Shown: positions 48,251 to 58,987 of the stretch, one piece after another
Position numbering within the stretch: the first letter of the stretch is position 1
Layout: each line of letters begins with the position of its first letter
Source of the DNA: Corbicula japonica
Lineage: Eukaryota > Mollusca > Bivalvia > Venerida > Cyrenidae
Assembly (NCBI GenBank): GCA_038501625.1
Contig: JAZAYU010000010.1
Location: 4,734,912 to 4,798,911, forward strand
DNA: 64,000 nucleotides
Reading direction: 5' to 3'
Position numbers and translations under genes: made by a program
Notes under the pieces: model-generated
What the model saw: the letters and a program-made list of their open reading frames with translations, nothing else
Told to the model about the DNA's origin: nothing
Database searches by the model: none

Positions 48251-48488
48251 CCTTTTACTCCATGCAAATGCCTTTGATAACACAGGCAACAACTGCAGAT
48301 CCAGATCAGCCAACATATATTCGCCACCAGCTCAGGATCAACATAGCTTGCTTTTGGATTCTTTAAATTAATAGTTCTAACCAAGAAACAAACAGTATAG
48401 ATCCAGATCAGTCAGGAAAGATGTGCATGTTAATCTGGATCTACATTTGTCAGCAAAGTGATAAAACGCTTATCCTTGCAATAGAGGG
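48251..48488. mobile_element. TTAA MITE family P
   Basis: TTAA flanks at 48247-48250 and 48489-48492, only 10 bp from the preceding copy. Confidence 0.85.
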
Positions 48489-48540
48489 TTAACAACTAGA
48501 TCTGAGTAAACTAATCATGTACAATTTTATATCATAGCTG

Positions 48541-48660
48541 GAGGTTATAAACCTGAGTTTGGAAACCAGTCTCAAATCTCAAGCATCTGATTGGCTGAAA
48601 TGGCGACCAGCTTGAGATTCGATACTGGTTTCCATGCTTAGTTTTATCACCTTGGGCACA
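48541..48660. mobile_element. M1 MITE, internally shortened
   Basis: Left arm GGTTATAAACCTGAG to GATTGGCTGAAATGGCGACC, right arm resuming at TTGAGATTCGATACTGG. One half of the centre is deleted. Confidence 0.75.
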
Positions 48661-48689
48661 TATGAAAACAGTAAGCATTGGGGTAAAGA

Positions 48690-48970
48690 AAGTAGAATGT
48701 GTCCTCAAACACTGATGCCCCCACTGCTACAACAACATTTGTAACAAAGGGTCATAACTCTGGTAAAAACGGTTGCAGGAAAAAAATCTTTTCCTTATGA
48801 ACATCTACACATTCATGCTTGATCATCTGTGCAAGATTGAAAGAAATCTGCCTGATAGTTACATTTGTAATGGAGATGATGCCACAAGATTTGGGGGGTG
48901 TACGTAGGGATGTACAGATGGAAGGACGAGTGCAACTCTATATGCCTCCCACTTCCTGGGGGCATAAAAA
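48690..48970. mobile_element. Hairpin-terminated dispersed repeat
   Basis: AAAGGGTCATAACTCTGG near the left; the right end has a degenerate GGAC tract (GATGGAAGGACGAG) and a terminal hairpin TATGCCTCCC..GGGGGCATA at 48941-48966. Same layout as the 145-bp elements but different sequence. Confidence 0.5.
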
Positions 48971-49336
48971 TTCATGTATCTCTTACAGTATAATCTTGAA
49001 CAACTTGATAGAGTTTGGGATAAATTTGTTCACTCAGCAAAAAAGAAACCAGACACTGAAATAACTTCGCTTTTTTATGAAGTCCACATACAAAATCTAT
49101 TTTTTGTACCTTCCCAAAATGATTGACTGAAATACTTGTTTCATGCTCCAGAAATACCAAATTGCAAAGGTAATTTAAAACATGTTAACTTTTTATTAAG
49201 AACAACATTTACATACCATGTTTATCTGATTCCCTAAAAATATGTAAAGTCTACAGCGTCAGGTTTCTTTATTGATAAGCATATTGACCCAAATCTTCTC
49301 TACATAAGAGCAGCCTGAAAATTTCTTGCCAGTTAA

Positions 49337-49570
49337 CCCTTTGCTCCATAAACACACCTTAATTGCGTGGGCAAACAGTGTAGATCTAGATCAGCCGGCA
49401 CATTCGTGCTGTCTGATCAGGATCTGCACTGTTCGCTATTTGATATATTAGGTTATTTCTGACTAAAATGAAACCAGTGCAGATCCTGATCAGACGGCAC
49501 GGATGTGCTGGCTGATCTGGATCAATACTGGTCACACATGGATAAAAATGCATAAATATGGGGGAAAGGG
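49337..49570. mobile_element. TTAA MITE family P
   Basis: TTAA at 49333-49336, degenerate CTAG at the right. Ends CCCTTTGCTCCATA and GGGGGAAAGGG. Confidence 0.85.
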
Positions 49571-50038
49571 CTAGAGGAAAAATCAATATCAACAATTTTT
49601 ATTGAAGAAATTTGTGAACTGCATTGAATCAAATAACACATTGAACTGACAATTTCATTCTCCCTGATATAGAAAAAAACCCATAAAGACTCATATCTTC
49701 TTTTTGTTTTGCCCAAGGCAAAAACAGAAAATGTCGGGTATTTGTTTTACACACAAAATCATCAGCAGTATATAAAAATGATTGTAATAATCAACTTCTA
49801 TTGTAAATTGAATACCTAACTACAGTTCTTAACAAGTGTAAACAAAAACATCTCTGTACAGATTTACTACATGTAAAACATCATACCCAGGTCAAATTAC
49901 TGTGAAATGTTTAAAATACTGAATGCAACTTTAATTTGAAAAATTTATGAACCAGTGCTCCATATGAATAAAGGAACATTTTTACTTTTTTCAATGCTGC
50001 CACTATATAGCTACATCCCATTTTCATCTTAACATTAA

Positions 50039-50269
50039 TCCTTTACTCCATAAATAAGGCTTTTATTGTGTGAGAAAACAATTTAGCTCCAGATCAGCCA
50101 ATCTGTGCCATCTGATAAGGATCTTAACTGTTGGCTTTAAGATTCATTGGGTTACTTCTTACCAGGAGGTGAACCTAGTAGATCCAGATCAAATGGCACT
50201 GATGAGCTGGCTCATCCAGATTTAAACTGGTCACCTATGTGATAAGAAGTGTATATATGGAGTAAAGGG
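50039..50269. mobile_element. TTAA MITE family P
   Basis: TTAA flanks at 50035-50038 and 50270-50273; ends CTTTACTCCATA / TATGGAGTAAAGGG. Confidence 0.88.
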
Positions 50270-50344
50270 TTAAATGGGATCTGAGCAGAACAACCTAACT
50301 CTATGCCACAAATATCCGGTAAATGGTAATATTTTTATATTTAA

Positions 50345-50607
50345 CTCTTTCCTCCATAGATAGACCTTTATTGCATGAGCGAACAGTTTAGATCCAGATC
50401 AGCCGGCACATTCCTGCCGTCTGATCAGGATCTAAACTGTAATCAGTGCCATCTGATCAGGATCTAAACTGTTTGTTTTTTGATTTTCTGACCAAAATGC
50501 GAACATAGCAGATCCTGAGCAGACAACACAAATGTTCTGGCTGATTTGTATCTACACTGGTCCCACATGCGTAAAAATGCATATATTAAATAATATGGAG
50601 GAAAGAG
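50345..50607. mobile_element. TTAA MITE family P, with partial internal duplication
   Basis: TTAA flanks at 50341-50344 and 50608-50611. The block GCCATCTGATCAGGATCTAAACTGT-type is present twice. Its left arm holds TTTATT at 50367-50372, an AATAAA on the Crk strand. Confidence 0.88.
50367..50372 (-). promoter_or_regulatory. Candidate poly(A) signal for Crk inside a MITE
   Basis: First AATAAA on the minus strand after the Crk stop, 551 nt downstream. No AATAAA or ATTAAA was seen in between. Whether it is used is unknown. Confidence 0.4.
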
Positions 50608-50922
50608 TTAAGGAAAGCAAAAAGCACATTTTAGCTAAACTTTGCTGCATTACATAAATATAAAGCTTTCATAACATCTATTCATAAATGAGAGTTTTTC
50701 CACACCTATCTAATGCATATGTGATAGCAATCAAACATAAATTCTGAATCTGACTGTTTATAAAAATGACCTAACAAATACGATGCCTTCAATTGATAAA
50801 TATTGTCTGTTTTGCACATAAAATGAAAACTAAACTATTCACCACCGATTCTTGACTGCAAGAATGTTGTTCACTCCTCTTTGTCCATCGATGGTTGAAA
50901 GAAAATCATTATGCACCTAACA

Positions 50923-51042
50923 CTACGAATTTTCATCCATAAATTTTACATGTGTAAAGGGAAAGAACCCAGTTTTCCCGTTGATTTCTCCTTCCCACTG
51001 TCCGTTAGCATTTATTTTAGTAACAGTCACTATATCTCCTTC
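50923..51042 (-). CDS. Crk exon: second half of the C-terminal SH3 and stop
   Basis: 120 bp including TAG at 50923-50925; acceptor CATTCCAG, phase 0. Encodes [20 protein letters not shown] and then [19 protein letters not shown], closely following the vertebrate Crk C-terminal SH3. It ends shortly after the domain, without the longer acidic tail of vertebrate Crk. Confidence 0.95.
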   Translation of the reverse strand, partial: EGDIVTVTKINANGQWEGEINGKTGFFPFTHVKFMDENS

Positions 51043-51333
51043 CTGGAATGAAAGATGATAATAAATATGCTTAAAGTAAAACTGCTGATTCCAGATATAT
51101 TAATATTAATAATTAATAAGAAAAGTGACAAAACCAGGTTTTCAAAGTGAATATCAATAGGGATGGGTATTGTTTCAAAACTCTTAAATGAATGGTTTGT
51201 GAATAAAAACTGCACTTAAACAAAAACTTAACCGAAGAAAAGTGAATATGGGGCATAACCATGACAAAATAAAGTCGGAAGTTTGAATCTTAACCTGATA
51301 ATTGCCATTGTGGTGTCAGACAATCATTGTTAA

Positions 51334-52131
51334 CCCTTTCCTCTATAAATACACAATTTTACGCATCTGCGCCGTCTGATCAGGATCTGCACTGGTTGCT
51401 TTTTGGTCAGAAATAACCTAATTAATCAAACAGTGAACAGTGCAGATCCTGATCAGACAGCACAGATGTGCCAGCTGATCTGGATCTACAGTGGTAAGGG
51501 GCAAGTCTGCGCACCTATCATTAGAGCTCAACTGTGGTGTATAACGCATTCAGTAGCTAAAGACAAGTACCTTACGGAAAGAAACTGTATCCATTCAGGA
51601 ATCAGTGTGTTATCATTTATGTGCATGAATTTGCTTCTGAGGCTTTAAAATGATGGCATACTGAAGCCAAACCCATGTTTACATGATGTTGAAAATGTTG
51701 CCCAACTCTGTGCATGCCTAAATTGAATGTAAATTTTCTGTTTATATTAAAATGTACCACTCTCCCAAGCTACACACTTTTGAAAAGAATATTGAGTGAA
51801 AGGTTAGTACAAAAAACAATCATTTATTTGGGTCATAACTGTCAAAATTATGAACTTTTGGAATAAGGGGGTATTAATAGCACATTTATTTTATGGTTTT
51901 TATACAGAGTAGTTATTTACTTACAAGACTTGTTCTAGCAAGATGTACCGATCAGAATTTAAAAAAAAAATTGACTTGACTAAAATCAATGTTTGCAGCC
52001 AGTCTTTTAACATCAGTGTTTTTTTTAAAATATGCAAATCAGGTGCGCAGAGTTGGGTAATGCGCAGACTTACCCCACACCACTGTACAGTGTTGGCCCA
52101 TGCCATTAAGGTGTGTATATGGAGGAAAGGG
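51334..52131. mobile_element. TTAA MITE family P, interrupted
   Basis: TTAA flanks at 51330-51333 and 52132-52135. Removing 51489-52085 plus one TA rejoins GGATCTA with CAGTGTTGGCCCATGC, the expected MITE sequence. Confidence 0.88.
51489..52085. mobile_element. 597-bp Tc1-like non-autonomous element
   Basis: Inverted ends CAGTGGTAAGGGGCAAGTCT and (reverse complement of the right end) CAGTGGTGTGGGGTAAGTCT, continuing GCGCA; TA on both sides. TA target and CAGT ends fit Tc1/mariner-type MITEs. A subterminal CCCAACTCTG.GCA motif occurs at both ends. No transposase. Confidence 0.82.
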
Positions 52132-52594
52132 TTAAGTTTAAAAGCTCTACCATGAATAGTTACTGAGAAAAAGAGAACTTATACAAAAATTTAATAATGA
52201 GAAGTTGATGACCACCAAAGCAACCAACGAAATACCCAGATCTAATAACAAGGGTTTTTAAATAAAAACCTATTTAAAAATGTACAACTTGGACCTCTTT
52301 AACTCCTTAACAATTTGTGCCATTAACAATATTTGGTAAAGTCAACTTGCATAATATTTTCTAAAACAGAGGGTGTTGATTTTTAAATCAAACTAATAAA
52401 ACTGTTTTTCTAAAACCACCTGAATATTTTGTACAGTTTTCATTTCAGTATAACTGCCCTACACCACAAAGCCAATAAATAAAGTTTGCTTTATTTTACA
52501 GCTTAAAAAGCTCAACTTCTATTGTTCTAAAATTATTACTCCTATAAGTTTCATTGTATTTCTCAAAGACTTCAGAGAATTCATGACTACTTAC

Positions 52595-52690
52595 ATTTAA
52601 GCGTAATTGTGTTTTATCATAAAGACTTGGTATTCTTGTCTGAATTACGACGGCCTTGGCTGGTAACTGCTTAGGGATTTTCAATGGTGC
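52595..52690 (-). CDS. Crk exon: linker end and first half of the C-terminal SH3
   Basis: 96 bp, phase 0-0, acceptor TTTTTCAG, donor GTAAGT. Encodes APLKIPKQLPAKAVVIQTRI and then PSLYDKTQLRLN; matches VIQKRVPNAYDKTAL of vertebrate Crk. Confidence 0.95.
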
Positions 52691-52833
52691 CTGAAAAATA
52701 AAAATTTCACTTGTCACATGACAACTCTTGAAAACTTTTCTTCAGGACAAATTAACTCTGCAAAAATAATCTATCATGCAAAAATTAACTACCAAAATTA
52801 AATTTTTACCCTTTTTATTGGCAAAAGTATTAA

Positions 52834-53054
52834 CCCATTACTCCATAGAAACACCTATATTGCATGGGCAAACAGGTTAAATACACAGCACATCCTTGCC
52901 ATCTGACAAGATCAGTACTTTTGCTTCTATGTCAGGAATACCCTTTTTGATCTAAAAGCAAACAGTGCAGCACTGTGCAGCAATCGACATGCTGCCTGAT
53001 CTGGATCTACACGGGAAACTCATGTGATAAATGGCTTATCTATGTAGTAAAGGG
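52834..53054. mobile_element. TTAA MITE family P
   Basis: TTAA flanks at 52830-52833 and 53055-53058; internal arms somewhat diverged. Confidence 0.85.
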
Positions 53055-53252
53055 TTAATAAACATAACACCCTTTAACTTCTATTTGAAAGCTCTGTTGA
53101 CAACATGATCCGAGTGTTTTCACTTCACTATTTGATTAATAAAAAATTCTGCAAAAACAATAAGAACAATGAATAGACTTTGGCCCATGATCATTAACTC
53201 AGAATGAAGCCCGCCAACAAAGCCTAGTCAGCTAGAGCTTGTATTCTTAATA

Positions 53253-53453
53253 CTTTTCTCCATAGTAGTTTTATCACGCATGTGACCAGTGTAGATGCAG
53301 ATCAGTTGGCATATAATTGCCTATGATCTGGATCTACAATGCTTGCTTCTAGTCACAAATAACATGGAAAATCTACAATCAATCAGTGTTCATCCTGATC
53401 AGACGGCATGTTAACCATTTTGATAATAGACATATCCCATGGAGTAAAGGGTT
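53253..53453. mobile_element. TTAA MITE family P, diverged
   Basis: Ends ACTTTTCTCCATA / CATGGAGTAAAGGG; right flank TTGA rather than TTAA. Confidence 0.7.
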
Positions 53454-53924
53454 GATCTTTGTACTTTTGGTAAGACAATCAAACAAACTATCAATCAATT
53501 ACCGGTAGATACCTGCAGGCTGGGTTCATCTGCTTCTCATTTCATATGAATCTAATTTGGTATCATTTAATTTCACTAGGATCAAATTTTGCACACACAA
53601 AAAACAACATCTTGCCCAGGCATGAATTCCCACACTAGATTATTGGTTTTATTATCTTTCAACTTAGATGAGGGTTTAATGAAAAGAGAAAAAGAATTCT
53701 GAGCTAAGCAACAAACAGTAGTGGTAGTTTCTTAAAAAAATCCAGACCACATGGTCAGTATTACTGGGGGAACACCCCACCCCCTGTTTTATTAAGACCA
53801 CTGCTAGATATTTAAAGGTTTGTTTTTCTAGGGTTTGATTTCACGCTTTTTTCCCTAGCATGACATACTTGAAAATAAACCACCACAAAATATAATGATG
53901 CCACAGTATAATTTACCAACTTAC

Positions 53925-54020
53925 AGGTTTTGGCTCTTCTGGTTTTGGTGGCGTTGGCATAGAATTGGGCTGTGGACCACTGGGGTTATGTGGTGGTGAT
54001 GCAAATGCAGGATCATCTTC
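53925..54020 (-). CDS. Crk exon: proline-rich linker
   Basis: 96 bp, phase 0-0, donor GTAAGT, acceptor TCCTACAG. Encodes EDDPAFASPPHNPSGPQPNS and then MPTPPKPEEPKP. The linker contains no tyrosine; DPAFASPP lies where vertebrate Crk-II has the Abl target tyrosine (PYAQP). Confidence 0.93.
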
Positions 54021-54062
54021 CTGTAGGATTTATGAAAATAGAGAAGTTAAATATAAACTAGA

Positions 54063-56421
54063 ATTATCACTGAAAGTGATTAAATACCCCCACATGTGTG
54101 CTTGATACTTGAACTGGGAATGCTTATTTCTAGTGTTGCAGAATCGGACAAATATCATAATCGATTATTGAATCGAAATTCCTAGAAGAAATCGATTTAA
54201 ATCGGGAAAATAATCGAAAATTTTGACAAAGGCTTTGAAGGTTAATGCCTGTGTTTTGCTATGCACCTTTAATGTTTAATTATGTTCTATAAACTAGCTA
54301 CTTTAAATGTAAATAAGACAATTGAGAGAATCAATTCAATTAAACACTATACAGTCATTATTTAAATAACAGAACCTACATTCTTGTACAGCTATAATGT
54401 TAACTTGAAAATCTACAGAAGGTTAGTCTGGGTGCTATGTTGTGTGACATGAATGCTTTGTCCTATTTTTGGGGTTAGTTTTATCAAAAACTAATTATGT
54501 AAAGGACTACAAATACACTGTGACCTTAAGCAGCAAGCTGCAATTTCAAAGGCATTGAAAAGTATGAGCAAAATAATACAGTGCTTTTTTCTGCGAGAAA
54601 TCAAGAACAAAATACATAAACTAAGTACTTTAAATTCTGCTGGTAAAATTTCCATGCTAGTTTTGTTTCAAAGTTGAAGCAGAATTCTAATAGAATTCAG
54701 TATGAAAGTGCATCAACATGATCTTGGATTGATGACTGAACATGTTCAATTGTTAATGCATTTGTAAATTATGATAGCATCACATACAGATGTAATCCCA
54801 TTTGGTAGTAAAGTATTTTAAATAATCACTATTCAAGAGACAACTACTACCTTTAACTTGAACCTTCATTTGCTTACAATTTTAGACACAATCATAGTAA
54901 TGGGATATTGGTTGCAATTCATGAACAATCATTGGCTGGAATCATTTGCCACTTCCAATGTGATTTCATTGATAAGAACCAATTTATGAAACAGCTTAGT
55001 GTATCATTCACAAAATGGTAGTAGCTTACAAAATTACCCCTTACTGTTGTGTGCTTGCTGCCACTTTTAACATAAAATTTGGAGTTTTAAAGATAAAATA
55101 TAACACCTTTCAATTATTTTTTTTCATGTACTAAACATTGAATGAAAATAATTATGATGAAAGAACAATGCTTTGCAAAAAATATATCCAGTCAAAAGTG
55201 GAACAAATCAAATTTGTGTGCATCAAAATGCAAAAATCTGCACCTATTTGAATCCCTGCAACCTTCAAAACAGGTTGTTAATGGAAAAAAATACCTACAA
55301 GGTCAACAAAATTTATGACTTGTACAAATAAATGACTACAATATGCCTTATTATGCTGTACTTAACTGACTGTGGTAAACATCAATATAAATCGATTATG
55401 AGGGAATGACATCGATTATCAAATCGAAAAGGCATTCATAGACGATTAAGCGATTTTAATCGATAATCGTTACATCACTACTTATTTCTATTTTAAGTAG
55501 CGGTGAACAGTGACCTTGACCCCACTACACCCATTTTATATACAGACACTACCTATTTAACAATTTTCACCATAATATCTCATTCTGAACTAAAGTTATC
55601 AAGCATATACAGTTTTTTTCTATTTTTAGTAACAGTGACCTTGACCCTACAGGCCTTACTTTCAGTCCCAAAAGTCATCTTCACAGAAACCACCAATACA
55701 CCAAATTGTATTCAAGAATCTCATTCCAAGATATAGTTACTGAGTGGATATGAAGTTTTAAAGTTTAAATAAGTGGCCTTGACCTTGACCCCTAAGGCCC
55801 AAAAGTCAAACATAACCTGTATCTTGTTAAGTTACATCTGGTTCCCAAAAAAACAATTAAATCTATGAAGTATTTCATGAGTTATGGTCCAGAAACAATT
55901 TTTCTATTTTAGGTAATAGTGACCTTGACATTGACCCCAAAGGCCCCAAAGTTAAACCTAACCTGTATCTTGTGATGTTACATCTATGTCCCCAAAATGA
56001 ATTTAATCTGTGAAGTATTTCACAAGTTATCATCAAGAAAGCATTTTTCTATTTTTAGTAACACTGACCTTGACTTTGAACCCACCAGCCACATAATCGA
56101 ACTTGACCTGTATCTTATGATGTTACATAAGTGTACCAAAAATTATTTTAATCTGACAAGCCCTACATTAGTTATCATAAGGAAACGATTTTTCTATTTT
56201 TAGTAACAGTGACCTTGACACTGATCCCATCAGCCCCAAAATTGAACTTGACATGTATCTTATGATGTTAGACATGTGTACCAAAAATTATATAAATATG
56301 TCAAGCCCTTCATGAGTTATTATCTGGAAACGAAGAATCCGACCGACAAACGGACCGACCGACCGACCGATCGTCAAGCTCACTCCTATATACCCCCTCA
56401 AACTTTGTTTGTGGGGGTATA
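54063..56421. mobile_element. 145-bp-period repeat element, copy 2 (hAT inserted in it)
   Basis: The left end ATTATCACTGAAAGTGATTA is followed by AATACCCCCACA; the right end is a (GACC)n tract plus the hairpin TATACCCCC...GGGGGTATA (56389-56421). Five monomers of 143-145 bp at 55490-56330 carry AGTAACAGTGACCTTGAC. The hAT element at 54131-55480 separates the left end from the array. Confidence 0.7.
54131..55480. mobile_element. Non-autonomous hAT element, 1,350 bp
   Basis: Ends TAGTGTTGCA and TACATCACTA; exact 8-bp target duplication CTTATTTC at 54123-54130 and 55481-55488. Both subterminal regions are packed with AATCGATTA/ATCGAAA motifs, likely transposase-binding sites. No hAT transposase frame inside. 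Confidence 0.92.
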
Positions 56422-57004
56422 AATAAGATCTGAAAGGCAAGAGAAAAAAAATTGTTAAGATTCTCATACAGATTTTGTGGAAAAAAAGGGCGGGTGAACT
56501 TTTTTTTTTATTAACAAAATGCTTTAGAATAGAAGTAAAAACTAACTTAAAATTGTGAGAAAATGCCATTTATATCAGAACCTTTGGTGTGGAATAATTG
56601 TCCATCCTTTCAATTTCTTCCAAGAAATCATGAAACAAACTAACAACTGTAGCAGGTTGGTGCCTATTCTTGCTTGAAAAGCCATACCAGTCTTTAATAA
56701 TGACACCATCACCTTTGGCATGCTTTGAAATGATGGAAATTTTATGTTAGTCTTGTCGGCCATGTTTTTTTCTGTTTCCGGGATGGTCTAAAACACGTTC
56801 ATTCTGGAACAGGAACATCCAGAACATTTTTTTACCAATAAATTTTTTTGGGGCGGGTGGTTTCAGACAGCGGCGGGCTGGGATGAGAATCTAAAAATAC
56901 TTTTTTCTATTGTCTAAACAAATCAGCAATATAGGCACAACTAAAATATGTTTATAAACTCGTTGGGTTCTATTTAATTATAAGTTGGACTCAATAAAAT
57001 TTAA

Positions 57005-57238
57005 CACTTTACTCCATATGTACACATTTTAATGCCATGTGCAACCAGTGTAGATCCAGATCAGCCAGCACATCTATGCTGTCTGAAAAAGATCTGCTTA
57101 GTTCGCTTTTAGGTCAGAATTACCCTAATAAATCATTAAGCAAAAAGTGCAGATCCAGATCAGATGGCACGAATGTGCTGGCTGATCTGGGTCTACACTG
57201 TTTGCCCACGCATAAAGGTGTATCTGTGGAGTAAAGGA
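57005..57238. mobile_element. TTAA MITE family P
   Basis: TTAA flanks at 57001-57004 and 57239-57242; both nested palindromic arms are intact. Confidence 0.9.
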
Positions 57239-57704
57239 TTAAACAGAATGAGCTACGTTATTGGTAAATGTCTTCAGGAAGTTTTTATATTGGCTCCATA
57301 TACATTTTACTGTCATATTTTTGTTCTTTTCACAGAAATCATTTCTTACATGTATATTCAGTAAAACCCCTCATAAAGACCACCCCAAAATTACAACCAC
57401 CTCACTAATAAGACCACTATTCCAATGTCCCAATTTACAGTTTTCCACTAATTTGTACCCCTACATGTATATAAAGACTACCCCACTATTAAGACCCCAT
57501 TACCAGTCCCAGTGGTGGTATTAATGGCGGAGTTTCATTGTAAGAACTAGTTGTTAATTCACAAGATAAAACTACATCATTGCAAGATTACTTGAATATA
57601 TTAGTTACCTACATGTAACTACACAAATGATCATATCAAAATAAATGTTATTTAAAAATGATTCCTGACCTTATAAGTCTACATCCTAGAGATTTGTTGT
57701 TCAA

Positions 57705-57909
57705 CTCTTTACTCCACAGATACACATACTGACTGGGCGAATAGTGTAGATCCAGATCAGCCGGCACATCCTTGCCTTCTGATCTGGATTTACACTGGTT
57801 GCATCTTTGCCAGAAACAACCCAATGAATTTAAAAATGAACATTGTATATTATGTTCAGATGGCACTGATTTGCCTACGCAATAAAGATGTATCTGTGAA
57901 GTAAAGTGT
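57705..57909. mobile_element. TTAA MITE family P, diverged
   Basis: TCAACTCTTTACTCCACAGA at left and TGTGAAGTAAAGTGTCAA at right; second arm shortened. Confidence 0.75.
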
Positions 57910-57942
57910 CAAGGTTAACAGGTTGACAGAAAAGATGCAAAC

Positions 57943-58077
57943 CTTTATAATAGTAACATAAGGTACAGGAATCTGCCCTGTTCTGCCATCTTTATTTTTG
58001 GCCTGCCACCATTTCTCCTCATCTTTTGATATAATTGTTAAAATTTCTCCCTTTTTGAAAGGTAAATCTTCTGGGTC
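57943..58077 (-). CDS. Crk exon: body of the N-terminal SH3
   Basis: 135 bp, phase 0-0, acceptor TTGTTTTCAG, donor GTTTGC. Encodes [20 protein letters not shown], then [20 protein letters not shown] and VTIIK. The acidic RT loop (PEDLPF), the Trp pair (WW) and the Pro-Val-Pro-Tyr block of the peptide-binding surface are all present. Confidence 0.97.
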
Positions 58078-58110
58078 CTGAAAACAAATCAAAAGCATTC
58101 AGGGCCAAAC

Positions 58111-58248
58111 ATCATAAAACTGAGGTTGGACACCAGTCTCAAATCTCAAGCATCTGATTGGGTTAAATGGTGACCAGTCACCATTTCAACCAATCAGATG
58201 CTTGAGATTTGAGACTGGTCTCCTGATTAAGTTTTATGATCTTTGGCC
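58111..58248. mobile_element. Foldback MITE, family M1
   Basis: Palindrome from GCCAAACATCATAAAACTGA to AGTTTTATGATCTTTGGC, centre GGTGACCAGTCACC. Lies in the Crk intron 58078-58987. Confidence 0.88.
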
Positions 58249-58733
58249 CGGATAACAATATTTTACTGTTCAATTCATCCTCAACCATGAAGTCTGATGC
58301 ACCAAACGAACCATCATTTCTGATGCTTCGAAGTATGACATATTACTTTTTGAGTAACAGTAAAAGCTGCTGACAACTTCTTGGACTGTGGACAACGTTT
58401 TTAACATGTGACATCGACGAGCACGCACATTTTGAGAATGGTTGTTGCAAAAAAGCGTTCAATCATTTACTTTGTTGTCAATGTGGCTGTTCCAACAGCT
58501 ATCCGAAAAAGCTGTAATATAACAAATTCCTTTCAAATTTTCTGTATTAATGAGAGTACTTATGAGTGTAAATATAATGAATGAATCAATATTTGATGGT
58601 TTTCATTTAGGTAGGAAAAACAGCTGGCTTGTTTAAAGTATGCCTGAATCCCTTCAACATTTGATGTCCATGATAACCAATGAATTCAAAATATATTCAG
58701 GTCTACCCTTTGTTTTCATTATTTTATGATTAA

Positions 58734-58956
58734 CTCTTTGCTTCATGGGGTATCATATTGCTCATATCTTATGAAAGATCAGTGTAGATCCAGATCAGTA
58801 TGCACATTCAGGATCTACAATGTTCATTTTCTGATTAATCTGATTTTTCCTGACCAAGAGGCAAACAGTGTAGATCCAGATCAGATGCCATATATAAGAA
58901 AGCATAATCTCAACTGGTCACCCTTGCAATAAAAGATGTATCTGCGGAGTAAAAAG
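58734..58956. mobile_element. TTAA MITE family P
   Basis: TTAA flanks at 58730-58733 and 58957-58960; arms partly degraded. Confidence 0.82.
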
Positions 58957-58987
58957 TTAATTAGAATATATCTACAATAGTGCTTAC

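Larger units (their letters stand above)
38549..50922. other. Repeat-rich 3' flank of Crk
   Basis: No supported exon apart from repeats listed separately. It is filled with palindromic MITEs, minisatellites and hairpin elements from 41.2 kb onward. Frames of 60-115 codons here fall in repeats or lack splice context. The 3' UTR of Crk probably occupies the right edge. Confidence 0.5.
51043..52594. other. Intron splitting the C-terminal SH3
   Basis: Largely occupied by a family P MITE (51334-52131) which itself contains a 597-bp Tc1-like element. Nothing else recognised. Confidence 0.8.
52691..53924. other. Crk intron
   Basis: Contains two family P MITEs (52834-53054 and about 53253-53453). 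No other feature. Confidence 0.7.
54021..57942. other. Largest Crk intron
   Basis: 3.9 kb holding the 145-bp element with its hAT, an unexplained open minus-strand frame at 56573-56746, and two family P MITEs (57005-57238 and 57705-57909). Confidence 0.7.
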
